The notes beneath the pieces were generated by a model that searched no databases, had not been told where the DNA came from, and saw only the letters and a program-made list of their open reading frames with translations. Shown in pieces: positions 6,466 to 8,985 of a stretch of 8,985 bases of DNA. Within the stretch, counting starts at the first letter, position 1; every line of letters starts with the position of its first letter. The position numbers were made by a program, and so were the translations under genes. This stretch comes from Pseudomonadota bacterium (GTDB lineage: Bacteria > Pseudomonadota > Gammaproteobacteria > Halothiobacillales > Halothiobacillaceae), in NCBI GenBank assembly GCA_021795795.1, contig JAJYPA010000318.1:1-8985 (forward strand), in the 5' to 3' direction.

Positions 6466-7260
6466 ATGCGTTATCGTCACATTCCTTTTCCGCTTCCGCC
6501 CTCACCGCCGATTCGTGGGTGGGGGGATATTCACCCGATATTCGGCAACACTTTTCATCTGCTGGATGGTCGGGTCGTTCATCGGGGAGAAGCCTTGCCC
6601 AAGGACGCCGGCCCGGTTCTGCCCGGAGTATTGCGCCAGCTCCCGGCCTTCTGCGGCGATCTGATCCCGGTATCCGCGCACGGCAGCAGTCTGTACAACC
6701 TGCTGACGGACCAGGACTGGTCGGCTATCCGCAAGCCGCGCATCGAGGCCGTCAATCAGGTCTGTCAAGCCTGCGGACGGCATCAGCGACGCTATCTGCA
6801 GGCGCATGAGTTATGGGAATATCACCTGCCGGAATATGGCAATCAGGGCATTCAACGTCTGGGCGAGATCGCCATTCTCTGCAAGGACTGTCACGCCATG
6901 TTTCATCTGGCGCTGGCCGATCTGCAGGGACACGGCGATGAAACCATGCAGCGCCTCATGGCATTGCACCGATGGGATACCGCAACGGCGGAACAATTTG
7001 TGGGCATCCTGCATGAGCGCCGGGATCGCCACAACACTTTTGCATGGTCGCTGGATCTGAGCATTGCAAATCTGGACGTGCTGCACATTCAGTCCAAGTG
7101 GCAACTTCATCCCGATCTGCCGGGTGTGTTGCAACGGCCGAGCGAGCATTGGGGCGGAATGCAGTACACGGCGATTCTGGGCAAGCCTTGGGTACTGAGC
7201 GGTGTAGAGTATCCAATGATCGCCTCGCCGGTGGCGGAATCGGCGCGTTGCGCGGCCTAG
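6466..7260 (+). CDS. HNH-like zinc-binding protein in the transfer operon
   Basis: The start at 6466 follows the DotA/TraY stop by 6 nt. AGGGG (6452-6456) lies 9 nt upstream, inside the preceding gene, so the two are likely co-translated. The 264-aa protein has C100-x2-C103, then AHE (H114-E115), then C139-x2-CH (C142-H143) and H147. This spacing fits an HNH/treble-clef fold with a structural zinc held by two CxxC pairs and candidate catalytic His residues at 114 and 143. The N-terminal ~95 residues and C-terminal ~100 residues match nothing I know. A DNA-nicking or DNA-binding role in transfer is possible, but some HNH-like members keep the zinc site without nuclease activity. The stop TAG shares CTAG with the opposing gene. 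Confidence 0.75.
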   Translation: MRYRHIPFPLPPSPPIRGWGDIHPIFGNTFHLLDGRVVHRGEALPKDAGPVLPGVLRQLPAFCGDLIPVSAHGSSLYNLLTDQDWSAIRKPRIEAVNQVCQACGRHQRRYLQAHELWEYHLPEYGNQGIQRLGEIAILCKDCHAMFHLALADLQGHGDETMQRLMALHRWDTATAEQFVGILHERRDRHNTFAWSLDLSIANLDVLHIQSKWQLHPDLPGVLQRPSEHWGGMQYTAILGKPWVLSGVEYPMIASPVAESARCAA

Positions 7261-8036
7261 TGTTTGGGGTATCGTTTTCCCAGGACCGAAAACGCCAGTT
7301 CCGTATATTCTGGCCGTAATTCTACCGGGAAATGCTGGTAAGCGAGCGGGTCGAAAGTAATCACTTTCTCGAAAATCCGCTGTTGGCTGTCGGGTTTGCT
7401 GATGACCATGCGCATCGTTTCGTCCTCGTTCCGATAATGGATGAAGGAAACATGGGCTACGGGCTGGTTTCCGGCGGATTGCAATCTCTCGTCTTCATCC
7501 AGCGTGACATCCGGTACCTGCGCCACGATGGCGTCCATGATGCGCCGGTCCAGGATGGATGCCGCGGAAAGCGATGTGGCATTGGAAAAATACAGGAACA
7601 TCCAGGGGACATTATGGACGTTGGCATGGACATACAGATAGCCCCGTTCTCCGCGATACCGGTCCAGCATCTCGCGCAATTGCTGCCTCGACCAGTGTAG
7701 CCCGGTAACTGCTTCGCAATAGGCCACGATCTTGCCGAAGTCCTGAATGAGCGCATGAACGATGGCTGCGCCTTTTTCGTCCACGGCAGGTTTTTTTCGG
7801 GGCTGCGGCAGGATGATGGGGATCTGTTTCGGGGCGATTTCGCCGGAAGCTACCCGTTTCCGGGCCGCATGAACCGTTCTGGACAGATACTTGGTTCCGG
7901 GCGCGTACTCCAGCGCGCCGGCATCGAATAGCATCTGCGATACCTCGCTCCAGAGAAAACCACGTTTCTGGAGATCGGCGATGGCGTCCAGGTAGTAAGC
8001 AATTCGAACCGATAGCCGTTTGGGCAAAGAGGTCAT
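7257..8036 (-). CDS. 259-aa protein of unknown function, possible DNA-binding N-terminal domain
   Basis: The start at 8036 has GGAG (CTCC on the plus strand, 8043-8046) 6 nt upstream. The protein is soluble. The first ~60 residues (RLSVRIAYYLDAIADLQKRG, then a FLWSEVSQMLFDAG segment) have a helix-rich pattern like helix-turn-helix plasmid accessory proteins, and a basic AARKRVASG follows near 58-66. The middle (about 88-125) also looks helical, and the C-terminal half looks mixed alpha/beta. No enzyme motif is seen. Its promoter region contains repeat core R5 facing the gene, 52 nt before the ATG. A regulator acting on the repeat elements is an attractive but untested idea. It converges on the transfer operon and ends in a shared CTAG. 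Confidence 0.75.
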   Translation of the reverse strand: MTSLPKRLSVRIAYYLDAIADLQKRGFLWSEVSQMLFDAGALEYAPGTKYLSRTVHAARKRVASGEIAPKQIPIILPQPRKKPAVDEKGAAIVHALIQDFGKIVAYCEAVTGLHWSRQQLREMLDRYRGERGYLYVHANVHNVPWMFLYFSNATSLSAASILDRRIMDAIVAQVPDVTLDEDERLQSAGNQPVAHVSFIHYRNEDETMRMVISKPDSQQRIFEKVITFDPLAYQHFPVELRPEYTELAFSVLGKRYPKH

Positions 8037-8071
8037 GACGTGCTCCGTTCAGGATAACCAAAGTGGGTCAC

Positions 8072-8088
8072 CCCTATTGGTGCCGCAA
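8072..8088 (-). repeat. Repeat core R5, minus-strand copy and left arm of a long inverted repeat
   Basis: Read on the minus strand it begins TTGCGGCACCAATAGGG and lies 52 nt before the start of the gene ending at 7257. It is the left arm of an inverted repeat with 8123-8138 (R4), separated by 34 nt. The arms match over 16 bp with one extra base in the left arm. Confidence 0.8.
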
Positions 8089-8122
8089 TCTTCGGAATTG
8101 TTCCAGGGTAGCCTTGGAAGGT

Positions 8123-8138
8123 TTGCGGCACCATAGGG
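8123..8138 (+). repeat. Repeat core R4, right arm of the inverted repeat, upstream of the 3' cargo
   Basis: TTGCGGCACCATAGGG begins 43 nt before my preferred start (8166) of the next gene, the same orientation and nearly the same distance as in R1-R3. The following bases are only loosely like the R1-R3 leader, though an AGAGG ribosome-binding site occupies the corresponding place. Confidence 0.8.
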
Positions 8139-8165
8139 ATGAGACGGTTCATGTCAGAGGTCAAA

Positions 8166-8486
8166 ATGGGTCATCAAAACATACTGAGAAAACTTCGTAA
8201 TGGTCGAGCGACCATCCGGCTGATTTGGAATGCCTTGCGTCGCCAGATCAAAAATAATTCGATTGTAAAATTCGCGGTAAAATCTTCTAAAGAGGATTTT
8301 TATGAATACGCAACGCAAAAAGAACGCTACATAGCGGTATTGTTAAGATTGATTCCTTTTTCGCTTGTGGTATTGATTATTGCTGTTTTGCTCATTAAGC
8401 CTTCATCAAATCTACTTACGAAAGTAGTAATTTACTACATATTCTGTTTGGTTGCAAGTCTGTTTTTTGTTTTAACGCATCCATAG
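8166..8486 (+). CDS. Small two-pass membrane protein (AT-rich cargo, unknown function)
   Basis: I place the start at ATG 8166, because AGAGG (8156-8160) lies 5 nt upstream. Two other in-frame ATGs (8139, 8151) lack such a site, and the 8139 start abuts repeat R4. The product is 106 aa, with a basic N-terminal third (about 5-35) and two hydrophobic segments (about 57-77 and 85-104), so the N terminus is probably cytoplasmic. Base use is AT-rich, unlike the preceding genes. The family is not recognised. It is followed after 41 nt by another small membrane protein and may form a two-gene unit with it. Confidence 0.65.
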   Translation: MGHQNILRKLRNGRATIRLIWNALRRQIKNNSIVKFAVKSSKEDFYEYATQKERYIAVLLRLIPFSLVVLIIAVLLIKPSSNLLTKVVIYYIFCLVASLFFVLTHP

Positions 8487-8527
8487 AAAAAATATTTAAA
8501 GAAAGAATACTCAACGGAGAACGTATC

Positions 8528-8827
8528 ATGTTGCTGCCAGCTTATACTCTCATTCTGCTTTCACTTGCCATAGATGCATCCCTATGGTTTCTGAACTACC
8601 GTTTCTACGGGAAGAACGTATTGCTAATTGCATTCAAATCAGACGCATTGGACAAGGTACGTTCCATCTTCCTGCTCATGGAACTATACACGCCATGGCT
8701 GGTTTGGATGTTTGGCGTGCATGGTCATGGAGTGCCACTTGTTGGGTTGCTGGCCTTTCTGATAGATGTGATAATCATCGAGGTTATCCTGCTTTCATTT
8801 TTGTATTTACTAACAACTTCAAGGTAA
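8528..8827 (+). CDS. Small hydrophobic membrane protein (unknown function)
   Basis: The ATG at 8528 has GGAGA (8516-8520) 7 nt upstream. The 99-aa product is mostly hydrophobic, with likely spans at about 4-24, 46-64 and 70-95, separated by a short charged loop around 36-45 (FKSDALDKVRS). It probably shares a transcript with the gene ending at 8486. The size resembles small inner-membrane exclusion or toxin-associated proteins, but I see no signature that decides it. Composition is intermediate, less AT-rich than its neighbour. Confidence 0.65.
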   Translation: MLLPAYTLILLSLAIDASLWFLNYRFYGKNVLLIAFKSDALDKVRSIFLLMELYTPWLVWMFGVHGHGVPLVGLLAFLIDVIIIEVILLSFLYLLTTSR

Positions 8828-8936
8828 CATGAGAAACATTACAATATGGTCGGTAGAAAGTAACTGTTCACCACCCCGTGCTTCACGTTTCGTTTTGATG
8901 TAAAATTACCGCAAGTTATCAATCCACAAGGACGAC
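8828..8936. other. Intergenic region before the last gene
   Basis: This 109-bp stretch separates the 3' cargo from the partial gene at 8937. It has no copy of the TGCGGCACCA core and no terminator-like hairpin with a T run that I can see. A TAAAAT (8901-8906) could serve as a -10 box, but no matching -35 box lies at proper spacing. Confidence 0.3.
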
Positions 8937-8985
8937 ATGGAGCAGCCTGACCTGAGTGCGATGGATCACGCCGCCAAGGATGATC
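8937..8985 (+). CDS. Start of a further gene, truncated by the window end
   Basis: ATG 8937 is preceded by AAGGA (8928-8932) at 4-nt spacing and opens a frame MEQPDLSAMDHAAKDD that runs off the window. GC-rich codons return here, as in the backbone genes. Sixteen residues are too few to name it. Confidence 0.55.
   Translation, partial: MEQPDLSAMDHAAKDD

Noticed and set aside
5152..6480. Two minus-strand open frames opposite the second half of traY
   Set aside because: They are antisense to strongly hydrophobic, family-matching coding sequence and look like composition artefacts.
8279..8300. Hairpin AAAATCTTCT/AGAGGATTTT with a following ATG
   Set aside because: It lies inside the 106-aa coding sequence. 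The ATG at 8302 opens only 10 codons in another frame, and the near-zero loop makes it weak.

Overview
The window reads as part of a proteobacterial conjugative element (plasmid or integrated element) carrying an IncI/Dot-Icm-type (type IVB) secretion system. The backbone is GC-rich and tightly packed. It is interrupted by visibly AT-rich stretches with unrelated codon use. The taxon cannot be fixed from sequence alone. A GC-rich proteobacterium such as an acidophilic sulfur or iron oxidiser would fit, but that is a guess.

Layout: (1) 3-809, the 3' part of a PPP-family (lambda/PrpA-type) protein phosphatase, cut by the window edge. (2) 813-2483, two AT-rich cargo modules, each opened by a copy of a ~110-bp repeat (R1, R2). 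Module 1 holds a small two-pass membrane protein and a convergent three-pass membrane protein. Module 2 holds a 187-aa soluble protein of unknown function. (3) 2594-7260, a compact plus-strand operon opened by a third copy of the repeat (R3): a secreted IcmX/TraW-like protein, an 89-aa acidic protein with a 15-bp tandem repeat, a DotA/TraY-type polytopic membrane protein, and an HNH-like zinc-binding protein. (4) 7257-8036, a minus-strand gene of unknown function that shares a CTAG stop with the operon. (5) 8037-8165, a divergent intergenic region with a long inverted repeat made of two facing copies of the same core (R5 and R4). (6) 8166-8827, another AT-rich cargo module with two small membrane proteins. 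(7) From 8937, the first 16 codons of a further gene.

The most interesting signal is the repeat. The core TGCGGCACCA occurs six times and nowhere else that I found in the window. Five copies lie 43-52 nt upstream of the start codon of five different genes and point towards that gene; the sixth is a tandem copy upstream of R3. R1 and R2 also share ~50 bp of coding sequence, a common N-terminal peptide joined to different cargo, and in R2 this join has been put out of frame by a 4-nt deletion. R1, R2 and R3 share the ribosome-binding site and first codons of the IcmX/TraW-like gene's leader. I infer that unrelated AT-rich, often membrane-protein, genes have been put under one shared leader or operator at the edge of a conjugation operon. 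Entry exclusion or a similar accessory function is possible but unproven.
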